Below are positions 1 to 13,129 of a stretch of 64,000 nucleotides of DNA, piece after piece. A model generated the notes under the pieces. That model had not been told where the DNA came from. It did no database searches and saw nothing but the letters and a program-made list of their open reading frames with translations. Made by a program: the position numbers and the translations under genes. The number at the start of each line of letters is the position of its first letter. Position 1 is the stretch's first letter. The DNA is from Epiperipatus broadwayi (Eukaryota > Onychophora > Udeonychophora > Euonychophora > Peripatidae): positions 498,001-562,000 of the forward strand of contig JAQFVV010006355.1 of assembly GCA_028023455.1 (NCBI GenBank), in the 5' to 3' direction.

Positions 1-640
1 TCATAGCTATCTTTCAGCTACTTAGCCATTCAAAACTGATAAATTATAAAACTGCAATAGTCAAAATAATTTTATTCAATGTGCTTAATGAATATTCAAA
101 GAACTAATATGTTTATTTATTGTAATTAAAATAAATATCTCATTTTTAAAAAATCTTTTGATGAGTAAAATTGAAACTCTATGGCAATTTTATATTAGAT
201 CATTAAAACAAAAATTTATTTTTTGTTTACTTTTTTAAAATCTAACTTTATCATATAATTCCCTGTGTTTTTCATAATTTTCATAATTAATAATAATAAA
301 TGTTTAATTTACCAATTAAATAAAATATAGAATCCTAATATGTATGTATATGCTTAAATGCACATACATATATAGGTATAAACTTTATGAGAAAATATAA
401 TAATTTTAATAAATTAAAGAATTTTAAAAGACTGATTCTTTGAAAATTGTAAGTAAAAGATTTATAAATTTTAAGATTAGAAAAAAATTATTTTATAAAA
501 GTAATAATCTAATTAATGAGAGTAGAATATGGTTGTTAATGCAATAAAACAATTAAAGGAATTAGAATTAGATTTCCTTTATAAGATAAACGACAAACTA
601 TAAAAATAACTCAGATAAATCAATAGGCAATATAAACAAT
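1..640. other. AT-rich sequence, nothing recognised
   Basis: No coding region, RNA gene or repeat with recognisable ends was seen. The stretch consists of short A/T runs and a few TA-dinucleotide patches. It is probably intergenic or intronic. Confidence 0.5.
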
Positions 641-2490
641 TAGTTAATTAACCCTATCAAGGTCAATCATTTCCCATGTTATCTTAATAGTGTATATTAA
701 TAGCGGGGCTAGTCTACTATCCCTTTCCTTTATTGTTTTGATATTCTTGACAAATGTTTGCAGCGCATTGATGTTATTGCAATCAAACAGGAGTGCACAT
801 CTCATTAATCAAATACTAAACAACAAGAATGTCACACTCCTTATCTCTGCAAATATTCCAGATTTGATTCCCTGAATCAATGTTGACACCAAAGAATCTT
901 TTTTTTTGTAAATTGAGTATATCATAGTTCTACATTTCTGAAGTACAAGGCATCTGATGAAAATATTCTCCAAAGTATCAGCCTCCCTATGACACAATGA
1001 ATATATGGAATCAATAGAAGTAAAACTTCTATACATTGTCAGATAGCTCCCTGTAGGGAGGGCATCAAAGTTGACTTTTAATAAGAAATTGAAGTACTTG
1101 GCTCCATGTTCTACCATTTGGATTTTTTAAAGAAAATAACATTATTAATCTTCAGAATTTCTATGGCAAGTATAATATTTTCATATATTAGATAATATGC
1201 ATTCCAGTAACAAATTTTTGTGGATTTTGATTGGTCCAGTATAAGGTTCATACTTGAAATGTCTGAAATCAGATCAGAAAGCCAGATATTAGTATCAGGC
1301 AGTAGGCTGTCTGTGGGATGCAAAACTAAAGAATGTGTATTTGATGGAATCAGGTTAAATAATTTGTTGTAAAAATTGAACGAACACTGGAGCCGAAGCA
1401 CCTGTAGTGAATGAAGCCCCCAGGCCATTTAATTTGGAGAGTCTTTGAATTTTCCTGAGGCTAATTGCTACAGACTTGCCCTTCCACAGGAGGCAAGAAC
1501 ATAAAGAGTTGATACTATGAATGAATTTACTTGTGAACTTAATGAATGGCATGAAATGGGCAATCCTGGGGAACAACAATTTATTTAATAATGCAATCTT
1601 CACGTATAATAAAGTGTATATTTTTTAAAGTGATTTGATTATTTTATTAGCAGAGGACAAAATCACATTTTGAACCTCCCTCCTCATAGTCATTGGAGAG
1701 AGATTGAGTGGAAGGCCAAGAAATTTTGATGGCTTTGCTGAAAAGGGGGAGGAAAAGTTGCTCCCCAAGAAAAGTCCCCATGCCGCCGATTTAGCTTAGT
1801 TGAAACACAGGTCAGATTCACTTGTAAATTTGGACATAATCTTCATGAGACTAGAAATGCACTTGCAAGATGGCAAGAACACCACCAAGTCATCCAATAA
1901 GCAATGTAGTGAATATGTTTTTTAATTCTGGGAAGAAAAACTCCAGGAAGATTCTGCTCTAGAGATTTAAGGAAAGGATTTATATAAAATATAAATAACA
2001 TGGCACTCAGAGGAGACCCCTTTGGTATAGATTTGTTGGATTAAAGAATTCAGTTAATTTGCCATTCAATGAAATTGAAATTTGTCTATTATTGAGCAAG
2101 TTTGTAATTATACTGATTATACCCTGATGAATGTCCAGCTCACCAAGTAGCTGCAAAAGGTTGGGAACTCTGACAGAGTCAAAAGCACCTGCAATGTCCA
2201 TGGCACCACAATAGATTTAGACTTCCTCCATCTTCTGGCATATTTGATCATCAGTTTGAAGAGACTGATGGCCTCTGAGGTGGAAGATCCTTTCTTCACA
2301 AAAGGAAATTTTAATGTAGCAGCCAGGATCTGATCCTTGAGCTTATCATTAATTACAAATTCAATGACTTTTATAATCAGGGATGTCATGGATATTGGCC
2401 ACAGATTCTCAAGAGGGGGAGAATTGCACCCCTCTTGAGAAATGGAACCATGGCAATTGGATAGCTGAGCAATTTTGCTTATAGTATGTG
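640..2490 (-). mobile_element. 5'-truncated non-LTR retrotransposon (LINE), reverse transcriptase and C-terminus, decayed
   Basis: Read on the minus strand, this is the RT domain of a LINE split by frameshifts and stops. RT motif A is visible as DIAGAFDSV (about 2198-2172). The motif B region ends in QRGLL (about 2021-2007). Motif C appears as LDDLVVFL near 1897-1873 in a shifted frame, in place of the usual (Y/F)ADD. Further downstream is a phrase of the type SKFLGLPL (about 1720-1700) and a C-terminal Cys/His patch with CHREADTLENIFIRC (about 990-945), typical of the tail of jockey/CR1-like LINE polymerases. Coding-like sequence continues in another frame to about 680. The element starts inside the RT N-terminus near 2490, so the endonuclease and ORF1 are missing, as expected from 5' truncation during insertion. 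The 36.0-36.7 kb fragment carries a related RT. The exact clade is uncertain; it is not expressed as an intact protein. Confidence 0.85.
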
Positions 2491-2905
2491 TTTTTATGTT
2501 TTCTCTCCTGTTTTATCCATATACTTGGATTATTTGATCAACTAATTGTTAGTATTTACTATTGTTTCATACATATATTACCTTGTTCTGTTAATTTAAT
2601 AATTTTGAATGTTTAAGATGAGCAATTTTTTATGTTTTCTCTTCTGTTTTATCCATGTAATTGCATTATTTGATCAATAAACCCATTTTGAAAAAAAAAC
2701 CTATAAAAATAACTTATTAAAAGTCAGAAAGATAATGATATAAATTCATGTATGGAGATTAAAATGAAGAATCACCTGAATATACAGATAAGAGTACGAA
2801 CTAATCAACTGCAGGAATTAAAATCATGAATGCCTCAGTAATAATTTGATGAACAAGACTACATTTCATTTTTGGAGCTTCACCTGTGCACATGTATATA
2901 TATAT
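2491..2905. repeat. Short direct repeat, two copies about 138 bp apart, in AT-rich spacer
   Basis: A block of about 55 bp beginning with TTTTATGTTTTCTC and ending near TTATTTGATCAA occurs at about 2494-2545 and again at about 2632-2682 with a few substitutions. The rest of the interval is unremarkable AT-rich sequence leading into the foldback element. It may be the 5'-flanking part of the neighbouring LINE, or an independent small duplication. Confidence 0.5.
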
Positions 2906-4360
2906 GAAAAACAAAAACAAGTTCTTCACATAACTTGCTATCACTTGTTATTTATGATCAATAGATGGTGTTTTACCAAAACTACCGAAACAAGTGTAAA
3001 ATTTGTTTACATAAATGACAAAAGAGTCAGAATTAACTATCTCTTTCATTTGCTCACCCTCAGATCAGCTGATTTCAAGCTATTTGCTATCATCAGTGAA
3101 GGATAGAGTTAGTTAGAAACTAGTGTTTATGCAAAACGTTTCTATCAGTTTGCAAGCGTGAATTTTTTAGTCCAGTAAAGTCTTCAAACTCAGCCTAACA
3201 AACCAGATATCTATATGGGTCTGATCTCAGTTCAGTTTCACCACATAGTCAAAGTCTCTGCAATATATATCATTGCAAGAAAACTTTAAAGATACATTTA
3301 TGAAAAACAAAAACAAGTTATTCATGTAACTTGCTATCACTTGTTATTTATGATCAATAGATGGTGTTTTACCAAAACCACTGAAACAAGTGTAAAATTT
3401 GTTTACATAAATGACAAAAGAGTCAGAATTAATGATATCTTTCATTTGCTCACCCTCAGATCAGCTGATTTCAAGCTATTTGCTATCATCAGTGAAGGAT
3501 AGAGTTAGTTAGAAACTAGATCTAAACACTGACTCCAATTGTTTATGCAAAACGTTTCTATCAGTTTGCAAGTGTGAATTTTTTAGACCTTTAAAGTTTT
3601 CTTGCAATGATATATATTGCAGAGACTTTGACTATGTGATGAAACTGAACTGAGATCAGACCCATATAGATATCTGGTTTGTTAGGCTGAGTTTGAAGAC
3701 TTTACCGGTCTAAAAAATTCATGCTTGGAAACTGATAGAAACATTTTGCATAAACACTTGGAGTCAGTGTTTAGATCTAGTTTCTAACTAACTCTATCCT
3801 TCACTGATGATAGCAAATAGCTTGAAATCAGCTGATCTGAGGGTGAGCAAATGAAAAATATCGTTAATTCTGACTCTTTTGTCATTTATGTAAACAAATT
3901 TTACACTTGTTTCAGTGGTTTTGGTAAAACACCATCTATTGATCATAAATAACAAGTGATAGCAAGTTACATGAATAACTTGTTTTTGTTTTTCATAAAT
4001 GTACCTTTAAAGTTTTTTTGCAATGATATATATTGCAGAGACTTTGACTATGTGGTGAAACTGAACTGAGATCAGACCCATATAGATATCTGGTTTGTTA
4101 GGCTGAGTTTGAAGACTACCTGTCTAAAAAATTCATGCTTGCAAACTGATAGAAACGTTTTGCATAAACACTTGGAGTCAGTGTTTAGATCTAGTTTCTA
4201 ACTAACTCTATCCTTCACTGATGATAGCAAATAGCTTGAAACCAGCTGATCTGAGGGTGAGCAAATAAAAGAGATAGTTAATTCTGACTCTTTTGTCGTT
4301 TATGTAAACAAATTTTACACTTGTTTCGATGGTTTTGGTAAAACGCCATCTATTGATCAT
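2906..4360. mobile_element. Modular foldback element, four ~360-410 bp units (two forward, two inverted)
   Basis: A unit starting GAAAAACAAAAACAAG is present forward at 2906-3300 and again at 3302 to about 3590, where it lacks its last third. It is then inverted at about 3591-3996 and inverted again at 3997-4360. The copies differ by only scattered substitutions, so single strands would fold into a hairpin of several hundred base pairs. The left end abuts (TA)n at about 2895-2905 and the right end abuts (AT)n at about 4359-4374. No transposase frame is visible, and the short ORFs inside are in non-coding repeat. A diverged relative with the same unit order, one copy fewer and the same end positions lies at 45.61-46.65 kb. 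This resembles foldback-type or other non-autonomous DNA elements with internally repeated arms. Superfamily is unknown. Confidence 0.85.
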
Positions 4361-4374
4361 ATATATATATATAT

Positions 4375-7300
4375 CTTGGAGCAGATCATCTTCCAGGGCA
4401 CAGTGACTTTAAGTATGGAGAGCTGGCCTCTAAACATGAGAACAGCCAGCTAGAACTCTTATAGGTCATACTAATCTAAATTATTATTTATGTATGCCTT
4501 TGGGCCTTATTATGTTAAATTATTGTATGTATGTAAATAGTTAAAACGCTATTATGGATCTATTAAGGCTTGTTCATTAAATTATCTAAATATTAACTGT
4601 TTAGTAATGATTTGTACTCATAAGAATTGCACTCTTAGATCAGCTAGAGATAGCAAATCCAAAGTTTAATGAGAATGATAAAATTATTTTGCATATTTTT
4701 TATTTATTTTTATGTAAAAATAATCATAATTAAATAACTGGGTGTTTGTTTAATCTGCTACCAGAAAAGTTTGTGATCCTTAATTTCTTAATCTACATAT
4801 ATATCTATAGTTTTAAAAAATTGGAATATTTATGTATCAGACTTCAATATTGAGAAATTTTTTGGTTTAGCAGACAAAAAATTGTATTTAAAGATTTTTA
4901 AAAAATCTCCATTCATAGATATAGGAATTTTTTCTGTAGATTAGGTTGCCATTTTGATAAAGCCTCATTCATCCTTGCTAAGACTGTAATGTTCTAGAGA
5001 ACTGTTATGTCTTAAGTAATAACAAGATTGTATAAAATTACAATATCTTCATTAGATGTTTTTGTACAGTCATAGTTGGAGGAAGTTAACAAAAGACCCT
5101 GTATTTTTCTTGTTTTATGATCAATTAACTTTTGAATAATATTGCTAGAGGGAGAACAAAGAAATAAAATAATCGACCTTCATAAGAAATGTGTTAAATG
5201 TCTTTTCATTTATTTAAAATTTTAATAGGTTCTGTCATAGTCTTAAATTGTATTTTTTCAGTCTAGCTTGTATTTTAGAATGTCAAAGTCAGATATTGTA
5301 AATACTAACATAAGACCGAAAATATTTTTATGCTCTATAACCTATGCTATTAAAGGGATTTGTGTATTTACTGCTTTACCAAGACTAGAAGTGTTTTTTT
5401 TAAATTTAATTATACAGTTTCAGAGGCAAACAATAAATATCTAAAACAAAATGGCTGAAAAGAAGTGACGGTCTTTGATATTTCCACTGTTGTTTTTTTA
5501 TATGTGTTATTTTAAATAAATACAATTTTATACCAAAATTATTTATAATATTTCCAACTTATTTCTTAATATTTTTTTTCTATTAACTAAAGTATTAATA
5601 TAAAAATGTGACACATGCAAATAATAGATAAATGAAATCTCATATTCATTAATTATAAAAAAGAGTAATTGAGAATTCTTCATGTTGGTGACCACAAATG
5701 AATCTTGGTCTTTGGGTACTCAATGCTACACAAATTCAACTAAATACAAATCTGGGTATTGTTCTGTGGTTCCAAGGTCTTTTTGTTTCACCAAAAATCA
5801 CTCAAAAAACTGCAATTTAGATGTTATAAGTAAAAAAAATTGAAATAAACCTTCTGAATGAAATTTATAAATTGATTTATTAATTTTTTTAAACTTAGCA
5901 ACTAACTTATATTTTTTAATATAAAATTGGAAAAAAAGACATAAAGAAATATTTGTAGGGCTACTAAAACTCTGGGCTTGGTGTACCAATAAATACACTA
6001 ATATTCTATTACATTTATTTAACTGGTTCACATAGCTTCTTGGCTATTAAATATATTAATAGACATATTGATGTTTTAAAACTACTTGTGTTTTTTTAGG
6101 TTTATGAAAAAAAAAATCAATTTTTTTTTGCTAGTCGAAAAGGAACTCTTAATACTAAAACTAAATAGCCATGTATTGATGTTTCAGTGATCCCTTTATT
6201 GTAAGGCAAAACAAATTCTTCATTCAGATAAAGGATTTTCAATTTTACTATTTTTTTTTATCATCAGTTACTATATAAATTTTGTGTATAACGTGTATAT
6301 TGTAATTATTAGAGAGAAAAATATTTATAATTAGAGTTATTTCTTGGCAAGATGTTCTTTACCAAACAATCGCGATGAAAAGATTTTTAGCCACAGAAAA
6401 TATGTGAGTAGAATGATAGTGAGAATTAAAATTAAGATATCTATTTATGGGAGAGATTTTTAAAAAAAAAAAATATGACAAACTTTCAAGCAATTAAAAT
6501 ATTTCTAGCCATTTTTAATTGGTAAAAAGATGACTGGCACTATGTCTCATTCAAAAATCTAATGATACAAACAGATATTTCAATTTTAATTCTCATTTTC
6601 ATTCTGATCATGTATTTGCTATGGCTAAAATCTTTTGATAAAAGCACATCAATAGTCTGATAAAGATTACCTTGGCTGAGAAATATCTGTAATTAAAAAT
6701 ATTCTATTCTCTACAGGTTTCAATAAACATATTATAAACTTAGCTTTATACAGAATTGATAACGAGAAACGAAAATAATGAAATCAAAAAATCCTCATCT
6801 GAGTATAACGCTGTTTTGCCTTACACTAAAGTAATCATTGATAAGACCACTAGATAGACTAGAAAAACACGGGTGATTTTTTCTCCATAAATTTAAAGAA
6901 CAAGTAACTTCAAAACATCAATGTGTCTATTAAATTCCCTGTTTGTAAAGCCCAAAAAGCTATGGATCAATAAAATAGATTTATGAATCATATTTTACAC
7001 AACAATTTTTAAATATTACCCACCTTCCTGACATATGTAGCAGTAAAATACAGCAGTTGTTAGATTGGAACATTTGAATTAATAACTATAAGATAATCTG
7101 TTGAAATTTTAAAAATATCTAAAAGTTTAAACAAATGTGGGAAAATACAATACATTGCAGCCTTATAGGGTTCATTATTATTTTTTAGTTCCTTTAAGCA
7201 ATATTTTTTAAAAATCAGCTGACTGTAAAATAATATACAGGAATTTTTGGAAATCTTTCTCCAACTATAGGCAATTACCGGAAGAAAACAAGTTTTTAAT

Positions 7301-7540
7301 TCACATACATATAATTCTAAAAGGGTCTGCAGTTTTGATGAGGATGAATGACATTTCATCAAAACATTACAACAAAATTCAGTAATGGTTATTTACAGGA
7401 CTATTTTCATAATCTAATATTAAATATTGAAAGTCTTTAGATAAATTCAAATTTATTTTTCAAATTCATTTACTGTTAGTAATAGCACACAGATTAATGT
7501 ATAACACAATATTTTGAGTGGTATTATTTTTTTTTCTTTT
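4375..7540. other. AT-rich non-coding stretch, no gene recognised
   Basis: No protein-coding signature, RNA gene or bounded repeat was identified. Open stretches such as about 5798-6031 and 7060-7362 on the minus strand have low-complexity, AT-driven composition with no family resemblance, and I treat them as chance ORFs. This may be intron or intergenic DNA. Confidence 0.5.
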
Positions 7541-7542
7541 TC

Positions 7543-7656
7543 AGGTGTTACTGTCCTGACCAGTAACAGATCTGGCATGGGAATCAAATCTGGATCTTTA
7601 GGTTCATAAATATCAAATTTAAAGTAATGCTGTAACCAAATGAACTATTCTGCAAA
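7543..7656 (-). mobile_element. tRNA-derived SINE (same family as 40.44 kb), inverted copy
   Basis: On the minus strand the sequence aligns along its length with the SINE head at 40.44 kb. It contains TTCATTTGGTTACAG (box A region), GATTTGATTCCCATGCC (box B region) and then a body with CTGTTACTGGTCAGGACAG and an ACACCTGAA motif. It ends at T-rich plus-strand sequence near 7540, consistent with an A-rich tail. The copy has no LINE-like 3' tail, so it is truncated or an earlier form. It lies head to head with the next SINE. Confidence 0.7.
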
Positions 7657-7805
7657 AACATTATTTTAAATTTAATATTCACAAATTTAATGATTCATGT
7701 TTAAATCCCATGCTAGTACTTGCACTGATCAAGCCAGCAATGCCTGAAGAAGAGATGAGAATAATACTATTTAAAATAATGTATTATATATTAACCTGTG
7801 ACTTC
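7650..7805 (+). mobile_element. tRNA-derived SINE, plus-strand copy, 3' truncated
   Basis: The body is clear from TTTAAATCCCATGCTAGTAC (about 7700) through CACTGATCAAGCCAGCAATG and CCTGAAGAAGAG to TTAACCTGTG near 7803. It matches the SINE at 40.50-40.61 kb step for step. The tRNA-like head is diverged (about 7650-7700). The match stops where the shared LINE-like tail would begin. With the preceding minus-strand copy it forms a head-to-head pair sharing the 5' junction. Confidence 0.7.
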
Positions 7806-8169
7806 AAAAAGAAATTTGCTGTTAACTGAAAGGAGACCCTTTGATTTTTCATAGAGATCTTAAAGGAACCAAGCAGGACAAATTCCTAATATTTACTTCA
7901 TATATTCTTATCATTGTAGATGTTTTCATTATGTGATTATTCATATAGTCTACAAACATGGATGGGCTATTCATTAACATGCACTGGCAAGTATGGTATG
8001 GTCATTGTCTTTTTAATTTCTTAGTTTAAGATCAAGAAATATCATAGTCTTTCTTCTCAGTTGCCTGATAGCTATTAACTGTAAATAAGTTGAGTTTTCA
8101 TAAGGCAGAAAGAATGTGTGTGTGAATGATTTTTTTCCTGATATTTATAATCATAGTAGACAAAAATAA

Positions 8170-10895
8170 ATCATGGCCCTTAAACCCAGAAGCTGTAAAG
8201 TCACCAACCAAGATAGCAGTTGGTGGCAGATAGTGCCAAAAATCTCTCACTTGCAGACCCAGACTGCCATTTAATGATTACCTTTTTTTAGGTACTTCCA
8301 AACTGCAGATCACTTTCAAATGAAGGAAGATTGCAAGAGTTGGAAGAAGTTCTCATATTAAATGAAATTTTATTAGATTTTGTGAAATAAGAAGAAAAGG
8401 TAAAGAGACAATTGCTTTAAAAATTTGTTCATGCACTGTACTACAAAGATATAAACATTGAAAGTATGAATGGAGTAGGATTCAGTATAAATAAAAACTG
8501 GAAAAACAACATTGTGAAAATTAATGGTGTATTAGATAGAATGCCAAATTCAGATTTATGCCCTAACAAGTTCTCATTGTAATGATGAAGTAGAGAATGT
8601 TTATACCAAATAACATTTTAAAGTTGTTATAAAAGACTTTAATGCTAGAATTGATAAACAACTGAAAGATGAAAGTGCTGTAGGTAAATTTGCTTATGAT
8701 AATAGAAATGAGAGAGGTCATTGATTTATAAATTCTTTTTTTTTTTGAGAAAAATGTTAAATGACAATGGACCTGAAAGTATCCAAATGAAGATTGGGTA
8801 ATTGGATTATATTTCAACTAATAGAAAATATGCATTTCAAGATTAACAAAAATTATTTTAAAAAAAACAACATTCATATTTGATATTCCCAATCTTCAGA
8901 AACATTCCAATGAATTTAAATTACAACTTGCAAATAGTTTTTAAATATTAACAGATTTTGAATATGATTCAGATTTAAATGAAAGCAATAGAAAGATAAC
9001 TGACACACTTTTAAGAACTGCAACAAAGATAGATTGTACAAAAAAGCAGCAATTGACCAGTAAGATTTCTACTGAGGCAAGGCAACTTAAGAAGAAAAGA
9101 AGGAATATAAAAATAATGCATTAATTAAGAAGGATTGAATATCTCAAATTTTGTAAAATGGTATGAAAAAGAGCTGATAATGATATAAGAAAGTATACTT
9201 GTGAACTAGCGAGAAAAGCTATAGAAGAGAATAAAGGTCTCAAGAATATAAAACAATATCTTGGTATTGGTAGGAAACTTATTTCTGCAATAAAAAAAGA
9301 TGAAACTATTCCTAAAAAGACAGATGATATTGTGAAATATGTTGAAGGATTTTATCAAGAATTATGTAGCAATAAACAACAAAGAAAAGAAGCTCCTACA
9401 GCTACTATATCTTCTGAATTGTCTAGAATTTTAAATGAAAATGTGAGACATGCAATTAAATTTGTGAAGAAGGAAAAAGCTCCAGATAATGATGGTATTA
9501 TAATGAATATCTTAAAAGAAGCAGAAGTAATAGAAAAACGTTTGGCAAAGTTATGTACCAAATGTCTAAATTATAAAGTTGTACCAGATGATTGGAAAAA
9601 AAAGATATTAGAATTTACAGACCTATCTTTCTTTTATCAGTTTTATACAATTTTTTTTCAAAATAATTACAATTCATCCATGCCAAATTTTATATTTTAA
9701 CCAAATAAAAGGACAATCTGGATTTAAAACCATTTTTAATATAGTAGATTATATCCAAGTATTGACAGAAGTTATAGAAAGAACCATTGAATATGAGTTG
9801 CCACTATGCTTTGGACTTTTAGATTATGAAAAGACATTTGATTCTATAAGCAATTCTTCAGTACTTAAAGCATTGGATCATCAATGTATTGACTTAGAAT
9901 ATTGTCATTCTGGAGAATATTTACAAAAATGCAACAGCAACAATTAGATTATATAACAATATTTAAAATATTAACATTTAGAAGGGTTGGCAAGGTGATT
10001 CCATATCTTCAAAACTTTTTACAGCTATTTTGCCAGAAGTATTTTGTGGATTAAAATGGCATGCTAAAGGAATAAAATTAAATGCATATTATATATGTTA
10101 TCTAGATTTTGCAGGTGATGTAGTTATTTTTGCAAATAATTTTTTAGAGCTTCAGGAAATATTGCAAGAGTTATCAGATGAAAGTAAGAAAGTAGGACTA
10201 AAGGTAAATGTTAAAAAGACTAAAATCATGTTCAATGGCTTTTCTCAAATGAAGAAAAAGATTGATAATAATGAATTAGAAGTTAACAACTCCTAATATC
10301 TTGATCAGATTAGAACTAGAGATGAAAACATAATAGATGAAATTAATCATACAATTAAACTTTGTTGGAGTGCTTTTAGTAGAAATAATTTAATATTAAA
10401 AGAAAATATGCCTATGGGTTTGAAAAGAAAGTTTTTTAATAAATGTGTTACTAGTTATTACTATTGTTCTGAGATTTGGACCTTTAATAAAGACAATACA
10501 GAGACATCTGACTACTCACCAAATTATGGAGAGATTATGTTAGGGGTAATAAAAAGAGATTGAAAATGAAATACATGGCTCAGAGAACAAACATCTGTTA
10601 TTGTTAAAGGGATTTTAAGAGATTGGCAAAGACTTAGAAAAAGATCACATGTGAGATAGATGAATAAAATAAGAAAGTGTGCTGGTATAATGTGGAGAAA
10701 ATATGCTAGAGATCAGACATGTCTCAAACTTGGAGATACCTTCATTCTACAATGGATCCATAATGGTTAAAAATGTTGATGATACTAACTTTTATGCTAT
10801 TTATTAACAGTTGAATGTATTTGGAAAGTTTAAATAAACTTTGAATTTTTTCTAAAATATTTAATATTTTGTATTAGATGATGGAAATAAGCCAA
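8170..10895 (+). mobile_element. Near full-length RTE-like LINE (endonuclease plus reverse transcriptase), decayed
   Basis: Read across frameshifts, the order is a 5' leader (about 8170-8290); an apurinic-type endonuclease with phrases such as KDFNARI (near 8635) and YDNRNERG (near 8700); a linker; then RT. The N-terminal RT phrase KEKAPDNDGI lies near 9475. Motif A is LLDYEKTFDSI near 9820-9850. Motif C at 10105-10131 reads DFAGDVVIF, so the usual FADD has become FAGD and one catalytic Asp is lost. Next comes KVNVKKTKIMFN (near 10200-10230) and a degenerate C-terminus to about 10680. This order matches the widespread 'endonuclease-reverse transcriptase' RTE-type family. Two open blocks survive (9332-9700, 10030-10296). 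The 3' end (about 10790-10895) matches the tail of the SINE at 40.6-40.71 kb. The leader matches the minus-strand copy at 42.3-42.44 kb, confirming one family. Non-functional. Confidence 0.88.
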
Positions 10896-10899
10896 CAAA

Positions 10900-13125
10900 T
10901 AACCACTACTGAAATAACAAACAAACAGAATTTATTGATTGCTTAATAAAATAATTTCTCAATGTGAAAGAAAGATACCTTGAATGTACTAATACTTCTT
11001 TAATTACTTCTTTTTAACTGTAAAAACTTGTGTTATAATATATTTTTTTAAAAAGGCACGTGGTTTTATTGCTCGTGAGTTCATAAGAAGTTCTACTGCC
11101 AGAATCGATTCTCCCAATCCCTTAGTAGGGTGCTCTACCGACAATAAAAATTCATCCGATGAGTAAATCATTCAAAGTCATAAAGAATTCAGCAAACTTT
11201 AAATCAATTAGAAATTTTATACCAAATAGTTGAAAAAATAAATAATTAATTGGAAACCTAAGTAAACAAAAGTTTCCTTAGATGATTGCAGCATATTTAT
11301 ATAATTAATATATATTTGAATCAATTAGATGTAATCAAAATGAATAAATGTCTGTACAGGAAAAAAAATTGTAATTAAAAAATACCATATTGTTTTAAAT
11401 ACAAGCATATACAATTTAACACATTCAGTTATTGTTTGTAAAATTGTGCGTAGGTTTGCTTTTTTTAATTTCTCAAACCAGAAATATGTTATATTTAAAA
11501 TTTGTATATTGAGGATAAAAGTAAAAAAGTAAATTTAAATCACTTTAGAAATTAAATATAATTTCATGAAATTCAAGAATTTATAAATAAATATACAACT
11601 CTTGGCTTGTATTCTTTTAAAAAGATCAGAAAAGATATTCTGAAAACTTCAATTGCCTTATAATTAAATAAAAAAGAATATGCTAATTAAAGAAATATAT
11701 ATAATTAATTATGCATAGTTATTTTATATAATTAAAAGATTATCTAATATTTTTTTATAAATAAAATGAATGGACTTTAAGAAAACCAACAAAAACAACT
11801 TTTAATTAGCATTAAATAAAACAGGTGCAGTCAGAGTAAGTAATTTTTTGTCAGATGTCAGGAAGATTATATACTGTATAGAGAATTACAGTAGACAGAT
11901 TCTTTCATTCACATTTGGATGCTTTCACTCAATATTTACTTAATCATCATAATGCGGAACAAACCTGATTTACAAAATAATAAAAAAAAGTCATTATATC
12001 TTGATAATAAATATCTATATAAAAAAAGTTATATAACTAGAAGATATACTAATTTTATTCTAATCATGATAGATTTTTTTTTTGTAAAAATGATATTCAG
12101 CAGTATATGATAAATGCATACAGAAGTGTAATTTTTCAGTAACTGGAATGCTTCTATTCTGTGCCAAATCTCGTAGCTAATTTAGCCTGAAAATGATATT
12201 GGTGATGTCAAAGTCAGTATTTTTGTTATTTTAATGCCTGGTAATTTATTCCCATCTCTCAGAAATTATCTTAACTTGCTAAAGTATCTTCCAAAAAAGT
12301 CAGACATCCAAAGTTAGAAATTAATTCCAAGTATAATTACAAAGCAATCAAAGAAAGGTATAAAGAAATATTAAAACACTACGGTACTGAAAACAAATAT
12401 ATATTTTTGGAAAACTAGCTCAGTAGAACTACAATAAAAATTTTGATGTATATAATATAATTATATTTAAACTTAAGCCTTTTTTTATTATATTTTCTAA
12501 AATATATTTTTAAATTTTTCATTCTTATGTATTTATTTTATTTTTTGTAACTTGTATTTAATTATTTTTTTGTATCTGATTATGATTCAAAGGCTAGGGT
12601 TGCATTCTAATACTTGGCTTCTTTGAATTATAGTCAAATGTACAAATATATTTGATACTAGAGTTAAAGTATAAAGAATTGTATCTAGAAACAAGTTATG
12701 GAAGATTATTTGATTTGTAAAAACTAGACATTGCAGTCCTTTATATATTTTAAGGGTTTTTTTTTTTTAGTTGAAAAAATGCATGCAAATATTTTTCTAA
12801 TATATGACTTCAGGGTTACATTTTTATTACATATATGTATGTAACTATAAATAATTTTTAGTTAATCAAACCATTTAATAATTTGTTTTGTTATTTAAAA
12901 CTAAATTTAATGTCTGTGTCATTTTTATTTAAAACAGATATTATTTTTATTGCTTATTTAAATAGTTTGTTTATGTTCTTTATTATGATTATACACTAAG
13001 TTAGAAATATGCCAAAATGCTATTGGGAAGGAATTAGAATATTATGAGATGAGAATATTACTGCAAAATATGTAGTTTTCTTTAATGGAAGTCTCACTTC
13101 AGAGCTATTTTTGTATGTCCTGTTT
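10900..13125. other. AT-rich spacer, mostly unrecognised
   Basis: Apart from the tRNA-SINE-like block near 11.06-11.15 kb, I see no gene or bounded repeat. The sequence is rich in ATAT and poly-T tracts, and the short open stretch at 11919-12110 is low-complexity Lys/Tyr/Ile. Confidence 0.45.
11055..11150 (-). mobile_element. tRNA-derived SINE-like block, family distinct from the others
   Basis: This block is noticeably richer in G+C than its surroundings. On the minus strand it reads GTCGGTAGAGCACC (box A-like, about 11143-11130), an anticodon-arm-like CCCTACTAAGGG, then GAGAATCGATTCTGGC (box B-like, about 11112-11097), followed by about 40 bp ending near GGTTTTATTGC on the plus strand. The spacing fits a tRNA-derived SINE head. 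There is no intact cloverleaf with CCA-ready acceptor ends, so I do not call a tRNA gene. Confidence 0.5.
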
Positions 13126-13129
13126 ATAA

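Noticed and set aside
11055-11150. tRNA gene
   Set aside because: Internal box-like sequences exist, but the acceptor and D-arm pairing needed for a cloverleaf are not convincing. A SINE head is the better reading.
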